From: Leptospiraceae bacterium
GTDB lineage: Bacteria > Spirochaetota > Leptospiria > Leptospirales > Leptospiraceae
Reading direction: 5' to 3'
Assembly (NCBI GenBank): GCA_016708435.1
Contig: JADJFV010000014.1
Coordinates: 47,712 to 111,711 of the forward strand
Length of the DNA stretch: 64,000 nt
Below are positions 34,752 through 42,543 of the stretch, piece by piece (the first letter of the stretch is position 1; the number at the start of each line of letters is the position of its first letter). A model generated the notes under the pieces. That model searched no databases and was not told where the DNA came from. It worked only from the letters and a program-made list of their open reading frames with translations. The position numbers and the translations under genes are program-made.

Positions 34752-35741
34752 TCAATGCACGATTCGTCTTCTTGAAATGCCATCGGCTTCTATTTTCTTG
34801 ACTCGTTCTAGATTGCGAAGCGCATTAGAAATTTCATTTTCATTTCCGATGTTGACAATTTCTTCATATAAATTCTTAACGCGCTTGAAATTGCGATTAT
34901 CCTCTTCAACTGCCGTTAGGCGAAAGAGCAAATTTGTTTTACGAATAGAATCGTAAACTGTTTTAATTGACTTCAATCGATAGACAGATTCTTCTAATTT
35001 TTCCTGCTCTGCTTTGTAACTAGTGAGAGATTCGGATGTAGATTTTCCAAGTAAATCTCTTTTAAGTAAATCAACATCACGTTTAGAATTTGAGACGGAT
35101 GCTTCCTGCTCTTTCATCAAATTGTAAATTTCTTTGTAAGAATTATAAGCTCTTTCCAGAAAAAGCATTTCCGCATCCGGGTATTGCATCTGCTTATTGT
35201 AAACTGATATCGCATAAGAGGCAGTAAACTCAAAAGACAATCGTCTAACCGTTTCTTCTAAGGAAATTCCAAATTCCTTATCTACCTCGCGCTTTTCTTT
35301 TTCTTCCTTTCTTTTTTGATCTAACCAGACTAACCACTTCGTAAAGTATTCAGAACTCTTTTCATGATTTCCTAGACGATGGGAATAAAAATCTCCTAGC
35401 TGGTAATACAGATAGGGATCATCCTTCTTATCCGCAGTCATAATTTCTATCATCTTTTCATAATAGCTAGAAGCAACTACATACTGTTTTAACTCTATAT
35501 ATAGACCGGCAATATTTTTATATACATCATAGACAGGATACTTGTTATTATTCTCTGGAAGAGAAGCAAAGCGAATATATTTTAAATATAAATCTACAGC
35601 GTTTCTTTTTTTACCAGAAGATTTGTATTCATCAGCTAAAAGTAAAATTGCATCTACATTATTTGCATTTATCTTAATAGCATATTCTAATAGTTGAGAA
35701 TAACCGGTGAAGTCCTGGTTTCGATTTGTGTCTGCTGCCAC
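34752..35741 (-). CDS. TPR-like periplasmic protein, C-terminal part after frameshift
   Basis: The 329 codons encode helical repeats of TPR type (YLKYIRFASLPENNNKYPVY, IAGLYIELKQYVVASSYYEK, YYQLGDFYSHRLGNHEKSSE) followed by long coiled helices. The apparent GTG start is internal: the frame is open upstream to about 36090 without interruption and joins the preceding gene if one A is removed from an A8 run. It is best read as the C-terminal half of a single protein of about 647 residues. Confidence 0.7.
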   Translation of the reverse strand: MAADTNRNQDFTGYSQLLEYAIKINANNVDAILLLADEYKSSGKKRNAVDLYLKYIRFASLPENNNKYPVYDVYKNIAGLYIELKQYVVASSYYEKMIEIMTADKKDDPYLYYQLGDFYSHRLGNHEKSSEYFTKWLVWLDQKRKEEKEKREVDKEFGISLEETVRRLSFEFTASYAISVYNKQMQYPDAEMLFLERAYNSYKEIYNLMKEQEASVSNSKRDVDLLKRDLLGKSTSESLTSYKAEQEKLEESVYRLKSIKTVYDSIRKTNLLFRLTAVEEDNRNFKRVKNLYEEIVNIGNENEISNALRNLERVKKIEADGISRRRIVH

Positions 35742-36084
35742 AAAGATTCCACGACCATAACTATCTGATTTATTCTCGACTTTTGCTCTTTCCTTGTTAT
35801 CATTTTCTATTTGCTTAATGAGCTTTGCAAAATCAAGAACCGTATTGGAATCTTCTTTTGTTTTCTTAGAAACATAGTTTCCAAAATTATTTAATAGAGA
35901 TTCAGAATATTCTGTTTCCTTCGCCTTTACATTATCACGCAGACTTGTGACTCTTTCTGCATTTTCTACAAGCGCTGAGTTTGCGTCTGCTTCGGATAAT
36001 TCTGATTTGGCGTAGCGGGACTTAATTAAAGCAGAATTGTCCTCTGCTTTTTTGAGGCTTTGTTTTAACTCTTCAAAATCTGTT

Positions 36085-36696
36085 TTAATTTTTTTTATGA
36101 GCGAGTCGATTGTTTACTTCTTCTGGTCCGAGTTCTTCTAAAAGAGTAGGATTGTAAAATCTTTCTTCGGTATTTGAAAAATCTCTATATCTAAGACCGG
36201 ATAGATAAAATTCTACAGCCTTGTGCTTCTCGCCTATTTTTTCATAAAGCTTTGCGATACGGAGATGCATGTTAAATAATAAATCAGAATCTCTAGCTAG
36301 ATGAGACTCAGTGTTTTTAAATCTCGTTCCTGAAATGAAAAGACGAATGGAATTTATATCCGCATTTACCGGAATCATTCCAGAATTATTTTTATATTCA
36401 TCCGTTACATTGTCTTTTCTATCTTTGTATCTTCCTGCTTTTTCCCGTGTATCTAAAATTCGTTTTTCTTCTACGAACTGCGCATAATATTCATTGAGCA
36501 AGGCTTTCCTTTTTTCAATCTGACTCGAAAGCTTATCGGGATTATCCTGAATGAATTTTTCCAATTCATTTTGCTTCTCGACTGTGATGACTTCAATAGG
36601 CGTCTTGTAAATTTTCTTTGCATCGTCTCTAAAATCATGTGCTACTAGTGAAATAGAAAAATGAATTGCTAGGAATAAATACAAGAGTATACGCAT
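36085..36696 (-). CDS. TPR-like exported protein, N-terminal part, ends at A8 frameshift
   Basis: The N-terminus is a signal peptide (RILLYLFLAIHFSISLVA), so the protein is exported. Helical repeats follow (DSDLLFNMHLRIAKLYEKIG, HKAVEFYLSGLRYRDFS). The frame stops after LAHKKN at a run of eight A on the coding strand (36089-36096). With seven A the protein continues IKTDFEELKQSLKKAEDNS for about 115 residues and then into the frame at 34752-35741. Such A runs are sites of polymerase slippage, so a fraction of transcripts might still encode the full protein. Confidence 0.7.
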   Translation of the reverse strand: MRILLYLFLAIHFSISLVAHDFRDDAKKIYKTPIEVITVEKQNELEKFIQDNPDKLSSQIEKRKALLNEYYAQFVEEKRILDTREKAGRYKDRKDNVTDEYKNNSGMIPVNADINSIRLFISGTRFKNTESHLARDSDLLFNMHLRIAKLYEKIGEKHKAVEFYLSGLRYRDFSNTEERFYNPTLLEELGPEEVNNRLAHKKN

Positions 36697-36734
36697 GGAT
36701 TTATTATCGGTAGAAATGATTTAAAGATTACAAC

Positions 36735-36881
36735 TGTCATTTCGAACATCGCTTGGCGAATAGATTTGTTACTAAGCAAATGAGCTGATGTGAGAAATCT
36801 ATCAGGCAAAAAAACTATAAGGCTAATCTATTACTATGTTTGGGAAATAGACCTCTCATGATGAAGCTATTCGAGGTGACT
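36735..36881. repeat. palindromic dispersed element, copy C (intergenic)
   Basis: It has the same plan as copies A, B and D: TGTCATTTCGAAC, GTGAGAAATCTATC, AATAGACCTCTCA, ATTCGAGGTGAC. At 147 bp it lies between the TPR gene and cheW. A 20-base word identical to part of the flgI signal region follows at 36915-36934. Confidence 0.8.
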
Positions 36882-36934
36882 GGAGGAATGCCCTTACCCT
36901 AATCTTTAAGAATTATTCATCGGTGGTAATCTTT

Positions 36935-37402
36935 TTACTTCGTAACTTCTGCCAATTCTTCGGAGGATAGAATTTTTTCTATGTCCATGATGATGATGAA
37001 GCGGTTTTCTTTCTTAGCCACTCCAATGATATAACGAGAAGACATTCCTCTTACAGAGGGTGGAGGCGGATCGATTTGTGTTGGAGCAAAGTGAACTACG
37101 TGGGAAACTTTGTCAACTATGACGCCTAACGACTTACCATCTATCTTGACGATAATGGCTCGATTCATCGCAGACTCACCTACTTTCTTGTTCATGATCT
37201 TTTTGCTGAGATCAATCATATTCACTACTTTACCGCGAATGTCCATTAGACCCACAAAATATGTCTGTGACTTCGGAACTTTAATCAGATTTGTGACTTT
37301 TACAATTTCTTCTACATTGATAATAGATATAGCATAATCCTCTTCTCCAATCGTAAAAGTTATATACTGCTCACTTAAATGATTATCATCTTTAGCCATC
37401 AA
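36935..37402 (-). CDS. cheW: chemotaxis coupling protein CheW
   Basis: The 155-residue protein is a single CheW domain: QYITFTIGEEDYAISIINVEEIVKV at about residues 11-36 (two strands), FVGLMDIRGKVVNMIDLSKK at about 49-68, GVIVDKVSHVV, and YIIGVAKKENRFIIIMDIEK. It links receptors to the CheA kinase beneath the membrane. It lies downstream of the membrane protein gene at 37409 with a six-base gap. Confidence 0.92.
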   Translation of the reverse strand: MMAKDDNHLSEQYITFTIGEEDYAISIINVEEIVKVTNLIKVPKSQTYFVGLMDIRGKVVNMIDLSKKIMNKKVGESAMNRAIIVKIDGKSLGVIVDKVSHVVHFAPTQIDPPPPSVRGMSSRYIIGVAKKENRFIIIMDIEKILSSEELAEVTK

Positions 37403-37408
37403 TCCCCC

Positions 37409-38128
37409 TTAAAATCTAGTAAAGCCGGTATAGAAATAGTATCCACCAAAGGACAGAAAACTCATTACCTTTAAATAAAAGGGAGTTCTATTTCTTAAAA
37501 TCCAATCTAATCCGCCAAATAAAATTCCCATAAACGCTAATGAGAATCCCAAAACAACATAATCAAAAAAATGCAAATAAATTGCAAGACAAACTGAGAC
37601 TCCCAATATGGAATCATAAAGATCATCGAGAAATCGAAGCTTTAGCTCTACATAGGAAGCTTTAATTCGATCTGCAATCCTACCAACATAGGTTCTGCTT
37701 GTATTACTTACTACAGACTCAGATTCTATCGATATGGGAGATAATGCATCATCTTGTGTTCTTTTTCCAAGCGATACTTTAGAGATATCATAGACACCTC
37801 CAATCGAAGTAAGCACATCGTCATCCGGGATACAGGAAAACACATCCCTAAATGGAATGAATTTACGTTTTAAAGATGCATTCGTTGCATTGAATACATC
37901 TCGTTCTCTTATAATCGTTCCTTTCTTAATTGTTGTGGTATAGGTTCTACCCTTTTCGGAGGCGGGCTCTAAACTTAAACGAACTAAATTTTCGTGAAAA
38001 TTATAATCTACAACAAAAACGTCGCCAATGGGAGAGACAGCCCTATAAGATTTAAAATAACCTCTTGCAGGACTTTTACTTCGCTTCCACCAGGATCTAA
38101 ATCCTTCATAATCCGAATCGTATAGCAT
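37409..38128 (-). CDS. hypothetical membrane protein
   Basis: The 239-residue protein has a soluble N-terminal part of about 165 residues, rich in Ser, Arg and Lys. Its beta-rich middle (DVFVVDYNFHENLVRLSLE, GTIIRERDVFNAT) recalls a small DNA- or ligand-binding barrel but is not assigned. Two to three membrane helices lie at the C-terminus (about 172-235). It precedes cheW in the same direction. Confidence 0.6.
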   Translation of the reverse strand: MLYDSDYEGFRSWWKRSKSPARGYFKSYRAVSPIGDVFVVDYNFHENLVRLSLEPASEKGRTYTTTIKKGTIIRERDVFNATNASLKRKFIPFRDVFSCIPDDDVLTSIGGVYDISKVSLGKRTQDDALSPISIESESVVSNTSRTYVGRIADRIKASYVELKLRFLDDLYDSILGVSVCLAIYLHFFDYVVLGFSLAFMGILFGGLDWILRNRTPFYLKVMSFLSFGGYYFYTGFTRF

Positions 38129-38202
38129 ACGTTACTTATCGGAATTAAAACAAATAGCTAAAGATACATTCTTCAATGTCGTATAAAAATTAATATTTTT
38201 AT

Positions 38203-38305
38203 GGGACTGTATAATGACCAAAGCATCACGCTAAGGCGCAAAGGGAAAAGTAATAAAACCAATACTCTTTGCGACTTTGCGTGACAAATATCTTTACACA
38301 GTCCC
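38203..38305. repeat. inverted repeat element with GGGACTGT ends
   Basis: GGGACTGT at 38203-38210 pairs with ACAGTCCC at 38298-38305. Inside, TCACGCTAAGGCGCAAAG pairs with CTTTGCGACTTTGCGTGA (two mismatches). The whole 103-bp unit can form one long hairpin. The inner words belong to the same broad repeat class as 10697 and 15721. Confidence 0.65.
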
Positions 38306-38326
38306 GACTTAGATTAATGCAAAATT

Positions 38327-38422
38327 CTATTTGCCTTTTTTCTTATGTCTGTTGGCTCTACGCTTTTTCTTTCTCTTGTGAGTAGCGATTTTTTTTCTTT
38401 TTCTTTTTTTACCAGACGGCAT
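38327..38422 (-). CDS. tiny basic ribosome-associated protein (AURKAIP1/COX24, mS38-like)
   Basis: This 31-residue protein is almost entirely Lys/Arg/His: MPSGKKRKRKKIATHKRK, then RRANRHKKKGK. It matches the short bacterial AURKAIP1/COX24-domain proteins related to the mitochondrial small-subunit protein mS38. I chose the ATG at 38422 because MPSGKKRKR is the conserved start of the family; an out-of-frame ATG lies four bases before it. It is transcribed toward the repeat unit. Confidence 0.8.
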   Translation of the reverse strand: MPSGKKRKRKKIATHKRKKKRRANRHKKKGK

Positions 38423-38449
38423 TCATAACTCCTTAATAATGTTAAAAAA

Positions 38450-39514
38450 CTATTCCAAATACTTTTGTAAACTTCTATTTTTCTTTAACTCAGATAATAA
38501 AAGCTTTATATCTTTAATTCCCGATTTAGAGGAAATAAATAATACATCATCTTCTTCTACGACGATTAAATCCTCTACTCCCAAAAAGGTTACTAATTCC
38601 TTTTGAGTGGAAGATATATTTCCCTTTGCATGAAAATGAAACGAGCCTTTTCCTGTATGATGATTTCCATTAACATCCCCTTTGAGAACTCTCTCTAGAG
38701 AAAGCCAAGATCCTACATCATCCCAATCAAAGCTTGCCTTAACCATACGAATAAGAGAACTCTTCTCCATAATCGCAGTATCAATTGCCTCTGATGGCAA
38801 AAGCTTAAAGGCAGCACTTAATTCACCGAAATTCGCGAATGGAAATTTATTCTTGAGAGGTGTTAAAATATAGGGAGCATGTTTTGCAAACTCACTCAAA
38901 ATAAAATCAGTCTTCCAAATAAAAATTCCGGGATTCCAATAAAAATTCTTTTTCTTTAAATACTTAACGGCTACTTTAAAGTCAGGCTTTTCAAAAAAAC
39001 CTTTTACTTCCATTCCATGCTTGGTTGGCTTTCCAGTTGCAATATAACCATAACCAGTTTCAGGTCGAACAGGCTTAATTCCAAGTAAAACTAAGTTTTC
39101 TTCTGCTTCTTGGATCGCAAGCTTCATTGTTTTAGTAAATTCGTTAACAGGATTGATAAATGCATCTGCAGATAAGACTATCTGTGTAGGATTTCCAAAC
39201 TTCTGCTTAAAATAAAGAGAAGCTAAGGCAACGATCGGAGCTGTGTTCTTTCCTTCTGGCTCTAAAATGAAATTCTTTTCCGGAAAACCTTTTTCAAGCT
39301 GTAAAATGGATTTCTTTAGAGCCGCATTTGTGCCAATAAAAATTCGATCTATACTAGTGAGTGTGAGTGCTCTATCAATCGTTTCTTTTAGAAGTGTTTT
39401 ATTTGAATAAACCTTCTGCAATTGCTTAGGGGTCGAGGCTCTAGAGCGAGGCCAGAAGCGCTCTCCCTTACCACCTGCCATGATTAATACTACTGGTTTG
39501 TCTTTAACCGTCAT
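38450..39514 (-). CDS. manC: mannose-1-phosphate guanylyltransferase
   Basis: The protein is about 354 residues from ATG 39514. The nucleotidyltransferase signature LIMAGGKGERFWPRSR is at the N-terminus, with PKQLQK, FILEPEGKNTAPIVALAS, FFEKPD and FYWNPGIFIWK following. It makes GDP-mannose from GTP and mannose-1-phosphate for surface polysaccharide. It lacks the C-terminal phosphomannose isomerase half of bifunctional enzymes. GGAG lies five bases before ATG 39514, so I prefer it to the upstream TTG at 39529. Confidence 0.9.
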   Translation of the reverse strand: MTVKDKPVVLIMAGGKGERFWPRSRASTPKQLQKVYSNKTLLKETIDRALTLTSIDRIFIGTNAALKKSILQLEKGFPEKNFILEPEGKNTAPIVALASLYFKQKFGNPTQIVLSADAFINPVNEFTKTMKLAIQEAEENLVLLGIKPVRPETGYGYIATGKPTKHGMEVKGFFEKPDFKVAVKYLKKKNFYWNPGIFIWKTDFILSEFAKHAPYILTPLKNKFPFANFGELSAAFKLLPSEAIDTAIMEKSSLIRMVKASFDWDDVGSWLSLERVLKGDVNGNHHTGKGSFHFHAKGNISSTQKELVTFLGVEDLIVVEEDDVLFISSKSGIKDIKLLLSELKKNRSLQKYLE

Positions 39515-39530
39515 GCTGACTCCAGTCAAA

Positions 39531-39782
39531 TTAGGATTCTTTCATTTCTTCTGGAGCAAACTTAATCGGCTTTAGGGGAATAATGGTAGAAACCGCATGT
39601 TTATAAATTAACTGTTGCTTTCCGTCATTTTCGATAATGATTGTGAAATTATCAAAACTATATACCTTTCCTTTTAAAGGAACACCATTTAAAAGATAAA
39701 TGGTTAAATCTATCTTATCTTTTCTAGCTGTATTCAGAATGTAATCTTGAATATTATTTTTTGTAGACATCCCTTTTACCAT
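39531..39782 (-). CDS. hfq: RNA chaperone Hfq
   Basis: The protein has 83 residues (79 if translation starts at the second ATG, 39770). Sm1 motif: NNIQDYILNTARKDKIDLTI, then YLLNGVPLKGKVYSFDNFTI. Sm2 motif: LIYKHAVSTIIP, the Hfq form of YKHA. Hfq hexamers pair small RNAs with mRNAs. The gene lies between miaA and the guanylyltransferase, and miaA-hfq adjacency is widely conserved. The family usually starts at the equivalent of the second ATG. Confidence 0.96.
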   Translation of the reverse strand: MVKGMSTKNNIQDYILNTARKDKIDLTIYLLNGVPLKGKVYSFDNFTIIIENDGKQQLIYKHAVSTIIPLKPIKFAPEEMKES

Positions 39783-39783
39783 C

Positions 39784-40662
39784 TTATATATTTTTTATTT
39801 GCTCTAATGCAGTTTTCCAATCAGTCGCTTGTAAAATCGCTTCTTTCTTAAACCAAGTGACTTGCTTTTTCGCATAATTTCGATGCGATCGGGAAAACTC
39901 CTCTAAAAAGGATTCCATGCTTATTCTCCCCTTGATATAATCAAGTGCAAAATTATAACCTAGAGAATTTAAAGCCGGCGCCTCTTCCCCAAAATCTTTC
40001 AAAACTTCCTTAGTTTCTTCTAGAATCCCTGAATCGATCATCATTTTACAACGACGATTGATTCGATCATATAATTCACTTCGCTCTCTTTGAATGAAAA
40101 TACCTGCAACTTCCAGTTTTCCTTTGGTCAGATAGCCGTCATTCTTATTTTCTTTTAATTCTGACCACTTTACTCCTCCTGACTGAAAGACCTCTAAGGC
40201 ACGAACTACTCGATAATCGTCATTTGCATTGATGACAAGAGAAGTCTCTCTATCGACTTCTTGCAAAAGGTTCCATCTTTCTTCCCGCGAAAGTGCCTCA
40301 AGCCTAGTTCTTGTTTCAGGATTTACTTTCGGAACCGGATACATTCCATATAGGAATGCTTTCAGATAGAATCCAGTGCCACAGGTAAGAATTGGAATCT
40401 TTTCGCGCAAATAAATCTCCTCTACTGCTTGCTCTGCAAGGGCTGTAAAGGATGCTGCGTTTATGGTTTCGTTAGGTTCAAGGAAATCGACCAAATGATG
40501 CGTGATATGCTCAAGGACAGCCTTTTCTGGCTTAGCTGTGCCCACAGAGAGAACTTTGTAAACCTGTCTAGAATCAAAGGAGACAATTTCAAATCGGGAA
40601 GGATCTAGATAATTGCATAACTCTGTTTTGCCTCCCCCAGTAGGAGAGGCTAAAATAATCAT
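39784..40662 (-). CDS. miaA: tRNA dimethylallyltransferase MiaA
   Basis: MiaA adds an isopentenyl group to A37 of tRNAs reading U-initial codons. P-loop ILASPTGGGKTELC is at the very N-terminus, with FEIVSFDSRQVYK, VGTAKPE and HHLVDFLEP following, and RNYAKKQVTWFKK near the end. ATG 40662 places the start directly before the P-loop strand, as in the family, and avoids a 30-codon extension that would overlap the upstream gene. About 292 residues. Confidence 0.95.
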   Translation of the reverse strand: MIILASPTGGGKTELCNYLDPSRFEIVSFDSRQVYKVLSVGTAKPEKAVLEHITHHLVDFLEPNETINAASFTALAEQAVEEIYLREKIPILTCGTGFYLKAFLYGMYPVPKVNPETRTRLEALSREERWNLLQEVDRETSLVINANDDYRVVRALEVFQSGGVKWSELKENKNDGYLTKGKLEVAGIFIQRERSELYDRINRRCKMMIDSGILEETKEVLKDFGEEAPALNSLGYNFALDYIKGRISMESFLEEFSRSHRNYAKKQVTWFKKEAILQATDWKTALEQIKNI

Positions 40663-40672
40663 TCTTCTGATA

Positions 40673-41095
40673 TCAGGTATCTTCCTCGTCGAGTATTGGC
40701 TCTGGATCATCAATTTCCGAATCTGGCTCGAGTAGAATATCCTCTTCTGCACCCAACTCGGCAACTACATCTTCGTCTACTACATCGAATTCACTGAGCT
40801 TAGGGGAAGACTTAGGAAACTTGATTTTGACAGCCGGACGTGTATTTTGATCTGCTCCACACTTGGGACAGAGCTTTTCTTCTTTTCCCAGGTCATAAAA
40901 CTTGGTATTACAGCTATAACAGGTATGTTTCTTCCCAAGACCTCCCGCTTCTGTAACGGGGGTCGGTTTCTTAGGAGATGCCTTAGTGACACGAGCGGGT
41001 GTCTCTGCTTTTTTGCTTACCTCGGCTTTTTTGGAAGGCTCAGCCTTCTTGGTCTCCGGTTTCTTGACTACTTTTTTCTGCAACTTCTTGGTCAT
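40673..41095 (-). CDS. FYDLN-acid domain zinc-ribbon protein
   Basis: The 140-residue protein has a Lys/Ala-rich N-terminal tail (residues 1-50), then HTCYSCNTKFYDLGKEEKLCPKCG (about 57-80), whose two CxxC pairs form a zinc ribbon with the FYDL motif. The C-terminus is strongly acidic, ending DPEPILDEEDT. This is the FYDLN_acid family of unknown function. It sits 10 bp upstream of miaA. Confidence 0.85.
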   Translation of the reverse strand: MTKKLQKKVVKKPETKKAEPSKKAEVSKKAETPARVTKASPKKPTPVTEAGGLGKKHTCYSCNTKFYDLGKEEKLCPKCGADQNTRPAVKIKFPKSSPKLSEFDVVDEDVVAELGAEEDILLEPDSEIDDPEPILDEEDT

Positions 41096-41221
41096 AAAAA
41101 AGAAATTAAAAAATCCAAGATGAAAATAATGACAAGATAAATTTTATAAATTCACGGTTTTTAGATTTTTTTTTTCAAAATAGATAGACTGTAAGCAAGT
41201 AGTAGGTTTTTTACACCTAAT

Positions 41222-42097
41222 ATGCCAAGCCATTACGAAATAATCCCTTCCCTCGGACATAATATCAGTGTAAAAATCACAAATAACCAGAAGCAGGAAT
41301 CGATTCTACTGTTACACGGCTTCAATGACAACAAAGAGACCTTTGTTTTTCTGGAAGAATTTCTAAGCCAGAGATTTAATATCTATAGCTTTGACTTTCG
41401 AGGGCATGGAGATTCCGACTGGAAAAAAGACTCTCTCTACAATTATAGCGAAAATCTAATCGATGTGCAAAATATAATAGACCGCTACTTCCAAAAACCG
41501 ATTTTCCTATTAGGTCACTCCATGGGAGCAGGAATCGCCGCCCGTTACACCGGACTATTTCCGGAAAAAATCAAGTTACTTGTTTGCCTGGAAGGATTTA
41601 GCGGGCTTCAACCGCAAGAAGTAGAGAGAAAGAGAATGCGAGAATGGCTAACAACAACTAGCCGTAGAAATGAAAGAGCATCTAGCAATGCATCAGAGCG
41701 AAAAAAGAATATGACTCTAGAGGAAGCCAAGAACAAGCTCGCACTCATTTACGGTAAGCTTTCTAGAGACAAAATTGAAGCACTGATTCACGGTCTTGTC
41801 AGACAAACAGAGGATGGATTTTATAAATGGAAAAACGATCCTAACTTAAAGACATCCTCCCCTATTCCCTTTCCTCCTGAACTCTCCCGCAAACTCTGGA
41901 GCGAAATCACTAGTCCTGTCCTAATTTTTTTCGGAAAGCAAACACATATTCGCCCCAAGAACTTAGAAGAAATTCTTTCTCATTTTAAAAACGTAGAGCT
42001 ACACGAAGTCGAGCACGCCGGTCATAATATGCACCACGACAAGCCTGAAGTATTAATTGAAGTCATGGATGAGTTCTTTAAGAAGAATGGTGGTTAA
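41222..42097 (+). CDS. alpha/beta hydrolase
   Basis: The 291-residue protein has the hydrolase fold: SILLLHGFNDNKETF (oxyanion strand), FDFRGHGDSDW, the nucleophile elbow GHSMGAGIAARY at about residue 101, acid near VLIFFGKQTHIRPKN and the catalytic His in VEHAGHNMHHDKP. Substrate is unknown. It is divergent from the FYDLN gene and separated from convergent sppA by a repeat-bearing gap. Confidence 0.92.
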   Translation: MPSHYEIIPSLGHNISVKITNNQKQESILLLHGFNDNKETFVFLEEFLSQRFNIYSFDFRGHGDSDWKKDSLYNYSENLIDVQNIIDRYFQKPIFLLGHSMGAGIAARYTGLFPEKIKLLVCLEGFSGLQPQEVERKRMREWLTTTSRRNERASSNASERKKNMTLEEAKNKLALIYGKLSRDKIEALIHGLVRQTEDGFYKWKNDPNLKTSSPIPFPPELSRKLWSEITSPVLIFFGKQTHIRPKNLEEILSHFKNVELHEVEHAGHNMHHDKPEVLIEVMDEFFKKNGG

Positions 42098-42543
42098 CGT
42101 TTAGATTACCTTAACTCATCTTCGCTCTAGCTACGCTTATAGAACCGGTATACGTCCGCTCTAAAGTGCCCCTATGACCCGTGCTAGAGCGGCTCTATAA
42201 CCGGAGCTGAACCGGACTTGAGTAAAGGACAACTTATCGGAAGTGATACACTGGTAGTTATTGTTATTGGAAATGGATTCGTTCTTTGAAAATTCTATTT
42301 GAAATTTCAGAAGAATATTTTCATGAATTTTTACATGGGCTGAGGGAACGCCCATGCGGAGAGTATTGCGCCCCGTTGGGGCTTTCGTTTATTTGAACAA
42401 CCTTTTTGTTTTCTTTCTTGTTCCTGAATTTTTTATTTGTTGTAGAATAATTTGTAGTATCCGCTTTACGAAATGGAGAAGTGTAGCTAACTGTCGTTTA
42501 TTCCTACTCAGCTAGAAAGACAATCCACTTTTGCTTTAAGCTT
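42098..42543. other. non-coding gap with hairpin repeats
   Basis: The gap between convergent genes holds degenerate inverted words at 42125-42215 (GCTCTAG, ATAGAACCGG, GCTAGAGC, TATAACCGG). Two compact hairpins follow at 42334-42382: CATGGGC with GCCCATG (42334-42340 and 42350-42356), and GCCCC with GGGGC (42370-42374 and 42378-42382). The second is followed by TTTCGTTTATTT and could stop plus-strand transcription. I see no coding frame worth calling. Confidence 0.5.
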
